From NCBI GenBank assembly GCA_002162875.1, contig MABA01000020.1, positions 21,392 through 85,391 of the forward strand: a stretch of DNA of 64,000 nt, written 5' to 3'. The DNA comes from Rhodobacterales bacterium 52_120_T64 (GTDB taxonomy: Bacteria; Pseudomonadota; Alphaproteobacteria; Rhodobacterales; Rhodobacteraceae). The notes beneath the pieces were generated by a model that saw only the letters and a program-made list of their open reading frames with translations, was not told where the DNA came from and did no database searches. Shown here in pieces: positions 44,893-53,418 of this stretch; position 1 is the stretch's first letter; each line of letters opens with the position of its first letter. The translations under genes and the position numbers were made by a program.

Positions 44893-45708
44893 ATGGCCGA
44901 TAATGACAAAAGCATTTGGCTGGGATCTAAGTTTAGGTCCTTCTTTAAAAAGTTCACATGGGCAAGCGGAAGCATATTCGCCGCGCTCATCGCATGGGTT
45001 ATCATCGGCGATATGACTATCGGACTTGGCGTAGAGCTAAGAACGCTCCTGCACCCGACCACTAATCTTTCGGTTATGTTGATGTTGATCGCTGGCACTG
45101 CCACCTTATTCTCAACTTCGATATATTTATCAGACTTCAAAGGCGATATCGAAATTAAGCCCGAAGGCATCTTCGATGTTTTCAGCTTGGTCTGGTCGCG
45201 CGTTGCGATGATTGGAATTGTAGCCGTGGTTCTCGTAATGTTTTACGAAGTGGTTTCACGGTACATTTTTGAAAAACCAACCCTTTGGGCGAACGAGCTG
45301 TCGCTTTGGATGGCGGGGTTCATTTTCCTGTTGTCCGGGCTTTATGCCATGCAACAGCGTTGTCATATTCGCATTTACGTTGTGTATGACTTGTTTCCAC
45401 GGTGGGTGCAAAAGACAGCGGACACCTTATCGGTCTTTCTACTTTGGGTATTCACAGTCTCGTTAATCTGGGGCGGCTACAATGAATCTCGAGACAAGTG
45501 GAACCGTTGGGAGACGTTCGGCACCGCTTGGGACCCCCCCCTTCCCGCAACCATCAAGCCTGCAATCCTGGTTATCATCACGCTGGTGGCAGTCCAGGCC
45601 CTCTCGAATTTAATCGCTGACTGGCACAAAGCGCCAGAGTCACACACCCCTATGGACGATATCGACCAAACCGAGATCGAGCATATGCGTCAGAGCATTA
45701 AGGACTAA
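44893..45708 (+). CDS. TRAP transporter small permease (DctQ family), N-terminally extended
   Basis: A 271-residue membrane protein. The DctQ domain occupies about residues 95-250 with four helices and the family motif W-A-N-E-L-S-L-W-M-A. The first 95 residues, absent from usual DctQ proteins of about 160-180 residues, add two hydrophobic helices (SIFAALIAWVIIG and LSVMLMLIAGTATLFSTSIY). The ATG at 44893 is used, with GGGG 6 bases before it. It partners the large permease 4 bases downstream. Confidence 0.88.
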   Translation: MADNDKSIWLGSKFRSFFKKFTWASGSIFAALIAWVIIGDMTIGLGVELRTLLHPTTNLSVMLMLIAGTATLFSTSIYLSDFKGDIEIKPEGIFDVFSLVWSRVAMIGIVAVVLVMFYEVVSRYIFEKPTLWANELSLWMAGFIFLLSGLYAMQQRCHIRIYVVYDLFPRWVQKTADTLSVFLLWVFTVSLIWGGYNESRDKWNRWETFGTAWDPPLPATIKPAILVIITLVAVQALSNLIADWHKAPESHTPMDDIDQTEIEHMRQSIKD

Positions 45709-45712
45709 ATCA

Positions 45713-47308
45713 ATGGTCGATATCGGCACACTTTCACTACTATTGCTGTTGGCATTGTTCTTCCTGCTGGCCATAGGCATGCCACTAGGCTTCACCTCTG
45801 CAACGTTGGCGGTTGGGGTTCTTGTTCTAAAATTCGGGCCGGAGGTCACCTTCGGAAACTTCGGGCGCGGGCCACTCGGTGTGACCGGACAAGCTATGTA
45901 CCGACAGTTGACTAACTATGTGCTGATATCGGTCCCGCTATTCATATTTATGGCCGCCCTGCTCGAACGATCAGGGATCGCCAAGGACATGTATTCTTCG
46001 CTGAACGTCTGGATGTCGAGAACACGGGGCGGTATTGCCGTTGTAACTTCTATCATGGCGATCATCATGGCGGCTATGTCGGGAATTATTGGTGGCGAAG
46101 TCGTGCTACTTGGTTTGATCGCACTGCCACAAATGTTGCGGTTGGGGTATAATCAAAACCTAGCGATCGGAACGATTTGTGCCAGCGGCTCGCTTGGAAC
46201 AATGATCCCGCCCTCAATCGTGTTGATTTTCTACGGCCTGATTACCGAAACCTCGATCAAGGCGCTGTTTACTGCCTCGTTCCTACCCGGTTTCATTCTG
46301 GCTGCGTTCTTCATCATTTATATTCTTGTCATCACAAGAATTAATCCAGATCTTGCGCCGCTGCCGGAACCTGAGCCTGGCGAACCAACTGGCCGTGAGA
46401 AGACAATACTGTTCGCGGCATTTCTATCGATCCTGACAGCTGGGGCTAGCCTCGCGATGTTAGTCCGCGCCGTGTTTTTCACAGTGGCGGGCTTCAACAA
46501 AGCCGTTGAAGGCGTCGAACCAATTCCATTGGGAATGGTTTCCGATTTACCTTCATTGGGCGGGACATTAGCGGTTTCGCTCGCACTTATATTCTTTGTG
46601 TTCAAGCGCGAGCGCTCGAAACTCGCGTGGGAAATGGGCAAAGGGCTTGTACCGCCAGTTGTTGTAATCGGTGTTGTACTGGGCTCGATCTACGGTGGTA
46701 TCACGGGTATTACCGAAGCGGCTGGCATGGGCGTTATCGCGGTCTTCGTTATCACTACACTGCGTGGTGAAATGACGTTCGGCATCGTTTGGGACTCGTT
46801 AATCCGGACCCTGAAATCAACTGGTACGATCATCTGGGTGACTATGGGTGCAGCAGCACTTGCCGCTGCCTACACTCTCGTTGGTGGGCCTACATTTATC
46901 GCCAACATGATTGTTGGATCCGAATTACCGACAATGGGCGTAATTCTGGTGATGATGGTGATCTTCCTGATTATGGGCATGTTTATGGACTGGATTGGCA
47001 TTGTGCTACTAATCATGCCGGTATTCCTACCAATAGTTCAACGTCTACCGGTCGAGGAACTTGGGTTCATCGGCACAATAGAACCCAAATATGTTGCTAT
47101 CTGGTTCGGTGTTGTATTCACAATGAATATGCAGGTCAGCTTTTTGTCGCCACCATTTGGACCAGCAGCGTTCTATCTAAAATCAGTTTGTCCACCAGAA
47201 ATCTCGTTGACAGACATCTTCAAGGGCTTCCTACCTTTCATTGGAATCCAGCTGATAGCGTTGTCTCTGCTTCTATTGTGGCCAAATCTGGTCACCGTTT
47301 TCCTCTGA
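45713..47308 (+). CDS. TRAP transporter large permease (DctM family), enlarged
   Basis: A 531-residue, many-helix permease. The N-terminal half has typical DctM blocks (P-L-G-F-T-S-A-T-L-A; I-S-V-P-L-F-I-F-M-A; S-G-S-L-G-T-M-I-P-P-S). A loop and extra helices occupy about residues 215-320, making it about 100 residues longer than common DctM (about 430). It performs sodium-driven uptake of the acid delivered by the binding protein. The stop codon lies within a hairpin that begins a structured intergenic region. Confidence 0.92.
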   Translation: MVDIGTLSLLLLLALFFLLAIGMPLGFTSATLAVGVLVLKFGPEVTFGNFGRGPLGVTGQAMYRQLTNYVLISVPLFIFMAALLERSGIAKDMYSSLNVWMSRTRGGIAVVTSIMAIIMAAMSGIIGGEVVLLGLIALPQMLRLGYNQNLAIGTICASGSLGTMIPPSIVLIFYGLITETSIKALFTASFLPGFILAAFFIIYILVITRINPDLAPLPEPEPGEPTGREKTILFAAFLSILTAGASLAMLVRAVFFTVAGFNKAVEGVEPIPLGMVSDLPSLGGTLAVSLALIFFVFKRERSKLAWEMGKGLVPPVVVIGVVLGSIYGGITGITEAAGMGVIAVFVITTLRGEMTFGIVWDSLIRTLKSTGTIIWVTMGAAALAAAYTLVGGPTFIANMIVGSELPTMGVILVMMVIFLIMGMFMDWIGIVLLIMPVFLPIVQRLPVEELGFIGTIEPKYVAIWFGVVFTMNMQVSFLSPPFGPAAFYLKSVCPPEISLTDIFKGFLPFIGIQLIALSLLLLWPNLVTVFL

Positions 47309-47419
47309 GCCTATGGCTCAGGGGGACCTGAACAACCGAGAGAAATCAAGTGTTGAACCGAGGACAACTCGGTTTCTTCGGGTGGGACGATCACATCCTC
47401 GTTGAGGAGACGATCGTCC
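47302..47419 (+). promoter_or_regulatory. Three consecutive hairpins between TRAP permease and UxaA-type gene
   Basis: First, CCTCTGAGCC-TAT-GGCTCAGGGG (47302-47324, one wobble pair), containing the permease stop. Second, AACCGAG-GACAA-CTCGGTT (47356-47374). Third, GGACGATC at 47385-47392 pairing with GATCGTCC at 47412-47419, with an inner CCTC-GTT-GAGG stem. None has a clear T-run, so they may act as mRNA processing or stability elements, or as a leader for the next gene. Confidence 0.6.
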
Positions 47420-47465
47420 GACATTTCCCTCTTCACCAATGGGACGAATTCGCCCCTTACTTTGC

Positions 47466-48983
47466 ATGAGTACTAAGATGAAACTAACTGTTCGCCTCGA
47501 CCCTACCGACAATGTCGTTAACGCTATCAAGTCACTTGATGCGGGGACGGACTGCGAGGGGGGTTCAACTAATCAAAAAATCCCGCGCGGCCATAAAGTC
47601 GCTACACAAGCCATCAAAACGGGTGATCCCGTTCTGAAATATGCGCAAGTGATCGGATACGCTAGCGAAGATATTTCTGCTGGCGATCACGTCCACACGC
47701 ATAATCTGGAATTTCGAAATGTTGACCAGAAATACGAATTCAGCACCGATCTACGCCCAATTGAACCCGCGACGACCCAAGACACTTTCATGGGCTACAA
47801 GCGCGAAAATGGCAAAGTAGGAACGCGGAACTATATAGCTGTGATTACGTCCGTGAACTGTTCTGCTACAGCCGCGCACATGATTGCAGCGCACTTTACT
47901 CCCGAAATCATGGCGGACTACCCGAATGTTGACGGCGTGGTCGCATTCGTACACGGCACGGGTTGCGGTATGGCGGGCGATGGCGACGGGTTCGAGGCCC
48001 TTCAACGCGTCACATGGGGCTATGCGCGCCACCCAAACGTCGGGGCTGTCCTGATGGTTGGTCTTGGTTGCGAAATAAACCAGATTGACTGGTTGCTGGA
48101 AGCCTACGGCATCACGCCTGGACCATTGTTTCAAGCAATGAATATTCAGGATGTTTGCGGTCTTCGCCGGACAATTGAACTTGGCATCAAGAAGGTTACC
48201 GCAATGTTATCGCTGGCCAACGAGGCGACCCGTACCCCCTGCCCCGCATCCGAATTAATGGTAGCCCTACAATGTGGCGGATCAGACGCTTGGTCTGGTA
48301 TAACGGCCAACCCTGCACTCGGATACGCATGTGATTTACTGACCGCGCAAGGCGCCACAGGTGTCTTGGCCGAAACGCCCGAAATCTATGGTGCCGAACA
48401 TTTGCTGACACGACGCGCGGTTTCTCCAGAGGTTGGCGAACGGCTTTTAGGTCTGATCGACTGGTGGGAAGATTACACCCTGCGCAACAAAGGCTCGATG
48501 GATAACAACCCTTCGCCGGGCAATAAAAAGGGTGGTCTAACGACCATTTTGGAAAAATCATTGGGTGCGGCAGCCAAGGGCGGAACGACTCCGTTAAACG
48601 GCGTTTACAAATACGCGGAGCCAGTGCGAACACGTGGGTTTAACTTTATGGATAGCCCGGGCTACGACCCAGCGGCGGTTACTGGTCAAATCGCCAGCGG
48701 ATGTACGGTTGTTGCATTTACGACCGGGCGTGGTTCTGCCTTTGGCGCAAAACCATCCCCCTCGATCAAAATCGCCACGAACACTCAGATGTTCGAGCGG
48801 ATGGAAGAGGACATGGACATAAACGCCGGCACAATTCTGACCGATGGTGAAACAATCGAAACTGTTGGGCGTCATATATATCAAATGATACTGGACGTAG
48901 CTTCCGGCAGAGAATCTAAATCCGAGGCACAAGGCCTTGGCGATCATGAATTTGTTCCGTGGCAGATCGGCGCTGTAATGTAA
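47466..48983 (+). CDS. UxaA family altronate/galactarate-type dehydratase
   Basis: A 505-residue protein joining an N-terminal SAF domain (about 1-85: K-I-P-R-G-H-K-V-A and D-H-V-H-T-H-N-L-E) with the large UxaA/GarD domain (about 110-500). Markers are G-Y-K-R-E-N-G-K-V-G-T-R-N-Y near residue 112, H-G-T-G-C-G-M near 172, Q-C-G-G-S-D-A-W-S-G near 275 and C-T-V-V-A-F-T-T-G-R-G-S near 418. Such enzymes are iron-dependent dehydratases of altronate, galactarate or related acids; the choice cannot be made here. The start may be 47466 or the ATG at 47478; both have weak ribosome sites, leaving control to the hairpin region upstream. Confidence 0.88.
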   Translation: MSTKMKLTVRLDPTDNVVNAIKSLDAGTDCEGGSTNQKIPRGHKVATQAIKTGDPVLKYAQVIGYASEDISAGDHVHTHNLEFRNVDQKYEFSTDLRPIEPATTQDTFMGYKRENGKVGTRNYIAVITSVNCSATAAHMIAAHFTPEIMADYPNVDGVVAFVHGTGCGMAGDGDGFEALQRVTWGYARHPNVGAVLMVGLGCEINQIDWLLEAYGITPGPLFQAMNIQDVCGLRRTIELGIKKVTAMLSLANEATRTPCPASELMVALQCGGSDAWSGITANPALGYACDLLTAQGATGVLAETPEIYGAEHLLTRRAVSPEVGERLLGLIDWWEDYTLRNKGSMDNNPSPGNKKGGLTTILEKSLGAAAKGGTTPLNGVYKYAEPVRTRGFNFMDSPGYDPAAVTGQIASGCTVVAFTTGRGSAFGAKPSPSIKIATNTQMFERMEEDMDINAGTILTDGETIETVGRHIYQMILDVASGRESKSEAQGLGDHEFVPWQIGAVM

Positions 48984-49019
48984 GGCACACGGTTGCCTGT
49001 ACCTAACAAGGAAAATAAA

Positions 49020-49913
49020 ATGACAAAACCAAACATCGGATTTATCGGATTGGGTCTTATGGGTTCTGCGATGGTTAACCGCCTTCTCGATCTTGATTAC
49101 CCAATGAACGTTATCGCCAACCGTAGCCGCACAAACGTAGACGCCGCCGTTGCGCGCGGAGCCATTGAATGGCCAACCGCACACGAACTTGCTGCCGCAA
49201 GTGACGTGATCATGCTGTGCATGGACACTTCGGCCTCTGTCGAAACGCGCATGTATGGTGACGAAGGCGTTCTTTCCGCCATCAAACCCGGCACTTTGGT
49301 AATTGACTTTGGAACTTCGCTGCCCGGTTCGACCAAACAGATTGGTACAGAAATGGCTAATAAAGGCGCGGCCTATATGGATGCCCCGCTGGGTCGCACA
49401 CCTAGCCACGGTCGTGAAGGTAAGTTGAATATTATGGCTGCTGGTTCCGACGCTGACTTTGCGCGTGCCAAACCAATTTTCGACGATCTGGGCGAAAATG
49501 TTTTCCATGTCGGACCTTTGGGTGCTGGTCACACGCTGAAACTCATCAACAATTTTTATGCCATGACAACCGCGATGGCGATGTCCGAAGCATTCGCAAT
49601 GGCCGACCTCGCTGGCCTACCTCGCCAACAGCTATATGACGTGATGTCTGCAGGACCGTTGAAATCCGGCATGATGGATTTTATCAAGGCAAACGCAGTT
49701 GATGGCGACCCTCAACAATTAGCTTTCACGGTTGCAAACGCACGCAAGGATATCGGGTACTATTCGTCAATGGCTGACGACTTCGGCGTTCCGAGCCAGA
49801 TGTCTGCCGGCACGAAAAACACTCTTGGAGTTGCGAAAGCTTCCGGTTGGGGTGATCGCCTTGTTCCCGAAATGGTTAATTACTTCGAAGAGTTGTTCGG
49901 AGGCAAGAAATGA
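49020..49913 (+). CDS. Beta-hydroxyacid dehydrogenase (3-HIBADH/YihU-like) with R-T-P-S-H substrate loop
   Basis: A 297-residue NAD(P)-dependent dehydrogenase. The Rossmann loop is G-L-G-L-M-G-S-A-M near residue 9 and catalytic Lys lies in L-K-L-I-N-N near 174. The substrate loop reads D-A-P-L-G-R-T-P-S-H where most family members have D-A-P-V-S-G-G. An Arg-Thr at that place recalls YihU-type sulfolactaldehyde reductases, so the substrate may carry an extra acidic group. AAGGAAAATAAA precedes the ATG. It overlaps the following SDR gene by ATGA. Confidence 0.85.
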   Translation: MTKPNIGFIGLGLMGSAMVNRLLDLDYPMNVIANRSRTNVDAAVARGAIEWPTAHELAAASDVIMLCMDTSASVETRMYGDEGVLSAIKPGTLVIDFGTSLPGSTKQIGTEMANKGAAYMDAPLGRTPSHGREGKLNIMAAGSDADFARAKPIFDDLGENVFHVGPLGAGHTLKLINNFYAMTTAMAMSEAFAMADLAGLPRQQLYDVMSAGPLKSGMMDFIKANAVDGDPQQLAFTVANARKDIGYYSSMADDFGVPSQMSAGTKNTLGVAKASGWGDRLVPEMVNYFEELFGGKK

Positions 49914-50632
49914 GGCTGAAAGGTAAACGCGCATTTATCACAGCCGCCGCGCAAGGCATTGGGCGGGCCACAGTTGAGGCTTTCATTCGTGAAGGTGCAG
50001 AGGTTCTGGCGACAGATATCAACGGCGATCAACTTGGGCAGATTGACAGTTGTAAAACCATGGTACTGGATGCTACCGACGCTGCTGCAACCAAGGCTGC
50101 TATAGTCGGGTTTCAGCCCGACATTCTATTTAACTGCGCGGGTTTTGTTCACAGTGGAACCATTCTGGACGCAACAGAAGACGAGTTGGATTTTGCTTAC
50201 AACCTGAACGTCAAATCCATGTTCCACACCATTCGCGCAGCCCTGCCCGGAATGTTGGAACGTGAATACGGCGTGATAGTTAACATGTCTTCTGTCGCCT
50301 CGTCCGTGATCGCGGCGTCGGACCGAATGGTTTACGGAACAACCAAAGCCGCCGTGATCGGGCTAACCAAATCGGTGGCAAAAGACTTTGTAACAAACGG
50401 CATTCGGTGCAACTGCATTTGCCCGGGAACGGTCGAGAGCCCCTCGCTGCATGAACGCTTATACGCAACCGGTGATTTTGACAAAGCAATGGTCGATTTT
50501 ATCGCGCGCCAACCAATGGGGCGTATCGCGACGCCTGAAGAAATCGCCGCACTTGTAGTTTATCTGTCATCAGAAGAAAGCGGATTTACTACGGGACAAG
50601 CTCATATAATCGACGGTGGATGGTCTACATAA
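49910..50632 (+). CDS. SDR dehydrogenase of the BDH2/2-keto-3-deoxy-L-fuconate dehydrogenase group
   Basis: A 240-residue short-chain dehydrogenase. The cofactor motif T-A-A-A-Q-G-I-G, D-I for NAD preference, N-C-A-G-F-V-H-S-G-T, N-M-S-S-V-A-S-S-V, catalytic Y-G-T-T-K near residue 144, and C-N-C-I-C-P-G-T-V-E-S-P-S closely follow human BDH2 and bacterial 2-keto-3-deoxy-L-fuconate dehydrogenase. It likely oxidises a 2-keto-3-deoxy acid at C4, supplying the diketo acid for the FAH hydrolase at 40209. GGAGGCAAGAA before the ATG lies inside the previous gene. Confidence 0.87.
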   Translation: MRLKGKRAFITAAAQGIGRATVEAFIREGAEVLATDINGDQLGQIDSCKTMVLDATDAAATKAAIVGFQPDILFNCAGFVHSGTILDATEDELDFAYNLNVKSMFHTIRAALPGMLEREYGVIVNMSSVASSVIAASDRMVYGTTKAAVIGLTKSVAKDFVTNGIRCNCICPGTVESPSLHERLYATGDFDKAMVDFIARQPMGRIATPEEIAALVVYLSSEESGFTTGQAHIIDGGWST

Positions 50633-50633
50633 A

Positions 50634-51605
50634 ATGAAAATTCTAATAACAGGTGGCGGCGGCTTTATCGGTCAAAAACTGGCGAAAAAGCTATGTGAGG
50701 CCGGAACACTCAACCAACAGAAAATCACTGGAATTACCCTTGCGGATGTAGTGGAACCAGCTTCGTCGGAGACAAACATTCCTGTCCACCGAATTATATC
50801 CGATATAAGTTCGGGATCCGATGTGGATGCACTATTTGAAGGAAAGCCGGACGTTATCTATCATTTGGCCGCCATTGTTTCAGGGGCTGCCGAAGCCGAT
50901 TTTGATCTGGGTATGCGTATCAACTTGGGTGGCACCATGAACGTTTTTAGTGCCGCGCGCAAACTCGGTGAATCCTCTGGCACTTCGCCGATGGTGATCT
51001 ACGCGTCATCCGTCGCGGTCCATGGCGGCGAAGCCCCCGAAACGGTTACAGACGGGATAGAGCTAAACCCGCAAACGTCTTACGGTATCCAAAAATCCAT
51101 TGGAGAGTTGTTACTTCAGGACTATTCACGCAAAGGATTTATCGACGGTCGCGGGTTGCGACTTCCGACTGTTTCTATTCGACCTGGCAAAGCAAATGCT
51201 GCCGCCTCTTCCTTCATGTCTTCAATCTTCCGGGACACCTTGCAAGGGGACAATTCGAATTGCCCGGTTGGACGGAATTTCCCCGTTTGGCATACGGCCC
51301 CAAGGACCATTGTCGAGAACATGATCCATTCCGTCAGCATTCCAGCCGCCGACTTCGGTTTTAACCGCAATCTGAATTTACCCGGTCGCACTGACACCAT
51401 CGGTGAAATGATTGATGCAATGACGACTGTTGCGGGACCCGATGCCGAAAGCCGTATTACATGGGAAACGGACGAGGTTATCGAAAATATTGTGATGGGT
51501 TGGCGGTCGCATTTTGCACCGGAAAAAGCCTTATCTCTTGGTTTCAAAGCGGACTCGTCATTCGCAGATAGCGTCCAATATTTCCTTGAGGATGACCTCG
51601 TTTGA
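50634..51605 (+). CDS. denD: D-erythronate dehydrogenase-like (NAD-dependent epimerase/dehydratase family)
   Basis: A 323-residue extended SDR. It has the NAD loop G-G-G-G-F-I-G-Q-K-L near residue 8, Y-H-L-A-A-I-V-S-G near 82, Y-A-S-S-V-A-V-H-G-G near 126 and the Tyr/Lys pair of Y-G-I-Q-K near 150. The N-terminus and R-G-L-R-L-P-T-V-S-I-R-P-G-K-A-N match DenD, which oxidises D-erythronate to 2-oxo-tetronate. The enzymes for the later steps lie in the oppositely oriented otn operon 10 kb to the left. The gene starts 1 base after the SDR stop. Confidence 0.85.
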   Translation: MKILITGGGGFIGQKLAKKLCEAGTLNQQKITGITLADVVEPASSETNIPVHRIISDISSGSDVDALFEGKPDVIYHLAAIVSGAAEADFDLGMRINLGGTMNVFSAARKLGESSGTSPMVIYASSVAVHGGEAPETVTDGIELNPQTSYGIQKSIGELLLQDYSRKGFIDGRGLRLPTVSIRPGKANAAASSFMSSIFRDTLQGDNSNCPVGRNFPVWHTAPRTIVENMIHSVSIPAADFGFNRNLNLPGRTDTIGEMIDAMTTVAGPDAESRITWETDEVIENIVMGWRSHFAPEKALSLGFKADSSFADSVQYFLEDDLV

Positions 51606-52486
51606 TTACCGCAAGCCCTCGGGAAGATCGGGTTCTCACGGCCATTTTTCTAATGCTGGTCACGTTTTTTTTCTTCTCGTCGATGGACACAATAGCGAAA
51701 ATTTTGGTAACGAGTGATATTCCAGCAATGCAGGTGGCGTTCACACGATACCTCTCACATTTCGCCTTTGTGTTTTTGGTGTATTTCCCACGCCATGGGG
51801 TTCGCATATTTCAGTCGCGCACCCCAAGAATACAGGCCCTTCGCGCAATCGCTTTGCTGAGTAGTACAGTATTCAACTTTGCGGCACTCGCGTATCTTCC
51901 GCTGACGGTCACAACTGCGATTTTCTTCGCGTCCCCGCTCGCGGTTTGTTTGCTTAGTATCCCAATACTAAATGAGCATATTGGTATTCGTCGATTAAGC
52001 GCGGTTTTTGTGGGGTTCATCGGCGTAGTAGTAATCACCCAAGCGTGGAATGCGAACTTTCACTGGGCAATGTTCATGTCGCTTGCGGCATTCCTGTCGG
52101 CCTCGACTTACTTCGTACTAACGCGAAAAATTGCCGGGATAGACAACAATTCTGTAACCCAAATTTATGCCAGCGGATTTGCGACAATCGTGTTGGCGCC
52201 GGTCGCCTTTTTTGTCTGGACGACGCCTGCCTCCGCCCTTGAATGGGGTCTCCTATTTTTGATCGGAATACTGGGCGCCGTTGGCCATTCGCTTTTGACC
52301 TTGGCACACCGTTTCGCGCAGGCATCAACTCTAGCACCACTGGTATATGTACAAATCATCTACATAACGACATTTAGTTGGATATTTTTCAATACAGCAC
52401 CGGATTTCTGGACAATCGTCGGGACCGGAATTATCGTCGCGAGTGGGCTGTATATCTGGCTGCGTGAATCGCGGGCGCCCGCATAG
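51602..52486 (+). CDS. DMT/EamA family membrane transporter
   Basis: A 294-residue protein with about ten hydrophobic helices in two EamA repeats (first helix F-L-M-L-V-T-F-F-F-F-S-S-M-D-T-I near residue 18). The likely start is a TTG at 51602 overlapping the denD stop (TTGA); the first ATG is at 51653 and would remove part of helix 1. Same family as the product at 34832 but clearly diverged. It closes the rightward operon and is terminated by a hairpin overlapping its stop. Cargo is unknown; a sugar acid or intermediate is plausible. Confidence 0.85.
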   Translation: MITASPREDRVLTAIFLMLVTFFFFSSMDTIAKILVTSDIPAMQVAFTRYLSHFAFVFLVYFPRHGVRIFQSRTPRIQALRAIALLSSTVFNFAALAYLPLTVTTAIFFASPLAVCLLSIPILNEHIGIRRLSAVFVGFIGVVVITQAWNANFHWAMFMSLAAFLSASTYFVLTRKIAGIDNNSVTQIYASGFATIVLAPVAFFVWTTPASALEWGLLFLIGILGAVGHSLLTLAHRFAQASTLAPLVYVQIIYITTFSWIFFNTAPDFWTIVGTGIIVASGLYIWLRESRAPA

Positions 52487-52494
52487 CTGCGGGC
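52477..52494. terminator. Hairpin between convergent DMT and dehydrogenase genes
   Basis: GCCCGCA-TAGC-TGCGGGC is a perfect 7-base-pair stem with the DMT stop codon in its loop, directly preceded by GCGGGC that can pair alternatively with the GCCCGC. It lies between two convergent genes and probably serves both as terminator. Confidence 0.6.
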
Positions 52495-52504
52495 ACCATG
52501 TTGT

Positions 52505-53416
52505 TTACGGGGCTAAATCTTCGCCCTGTCCTAGCCGGCTGTCGGGGTTTTGTACTTCTAGCCAACGAACATATGCGGAGTGGTCGTTACGCCCCATATC
52601 CATATCGTGTGTAAGTTCATGAAAGGCCGTCCTTGCCTGTTCGGATAGCGGCAACCGAAGTCCGGCTTCCTTGGCCACAGCCAGCGCATTGTTCAAATCT
52701 TTCAAGTGTAATTCCAGCGGTCCACCTGGAACCCAGTCTCGGTTCAGCATCCGTAGACCGTGAAGTTCCAAAATCCGTGAAGTCGCGAAGCCACCCATCA
52801 AAGCCTCGCGGACCGCTGTCGGATCGCAACCACCTTCCTGCGCCAAAAGCAAAGCCTCCGCAACTGCGCCAATCGAGACTGCTACAATCACCTGATTGGC
52901 GAGTTTAGCAACCTGCCCCGCACCATAAATTCCAACATGCGTGCCACGGCCCATAGCTTTAAACAATGGTTCCGCTTCCAGATAATCTGTGGCATCTCCA
53001 CCCGCCATAATCGCAAGCGTTCCATCAATCGCCCCTTTTTCACCACCGGAAACCGGAGCATCGAGGTAGCGTAGTCCCCGCGTCTTCAATTCTGCAGCGT
53101 GATCGCGCGCAAGACTCGGCTGAATCGAAGACATATCGACCAACAAAGTCCCCGTTTTTGCAGCGTTAGCGATCCCATTCTTACCAAATAAAACGTCGGT
53201 TACAGTCTCGCCATTTTTCAACATTGTGATGACGACATCCGCGCCGGTCACTGCATCCTGCGCAGTGTCAAACACTTCAGCGACATCGCTTAAAGCTTCA
53301 GCTTTTGCAATCGAGCGGTTCCAGACCCGAACCGAAAACCCAGCCTTAGCAATATTTCGCGCCATCGGAGCGCCCATAATTCCCGTCCCAAGTAGGGCTA
53401 TTGATTTCACATCCAT
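52505..53416 (-). CDS. Beta-hydroxyacid dehydrogenase (3-hydroxyisobutyrate/tartronate semialdehyde reductase type)
   Basis: A 303-residue family member with the NAD loop G-T-G-I-M-G-A-P-M near residue 9, canonical substrate loop D-A-P-V-S-G-G-E-K-G near 120 and catalytic Lys in A-K-L-A-N-Q near 172. The ATG at 53416 is chosen because GGTGG lies before it; a TTG two codons upstream would overlap the previous stop. It follows a D-isomer 2-hydroxyacid dehydrogenase gene directly, so the two probably handle C3 or C4 hydroxyacids such as tartronate semialdehyde, hydroxypyruvate or glycerate. Confidence 0.85.
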   Translation of the reverse strand: MDVKSIALLGTGIMGAPMARNIAKAGFSVRVWNRSIAKAEALSDVAEVFDTAQDAVTGADVVITMLKNGETVTDVLFGKNGIANAAKTGTLLVDMSSIQPSLARDHAAELKTRGLRYLDAPVSGGEKGAIDGTLAIMAGGDATDYLEAEPLFKAMGRGTHVGIYGAGQVAKLANQVIVAVSIGAVAEALLLAQEGGCDPTAVREALMGGFATSRILELHGLRMLNRDWVPGGPLELHLKDLNNALAVAKEAGLRLPLSEQARTAFHELTHDMDMGRNDHSAYVRWLEVQNPDSRLGQGEDLAP

Positions 53417-53418
53417 GC

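Noticed and set aside
48594..49532. 312-codon minus-strand frame
   Set aside because: Lies opposite two well-supported genes (UxaA-type and dehydrogenase) and has a composition typical of antisense shadows.
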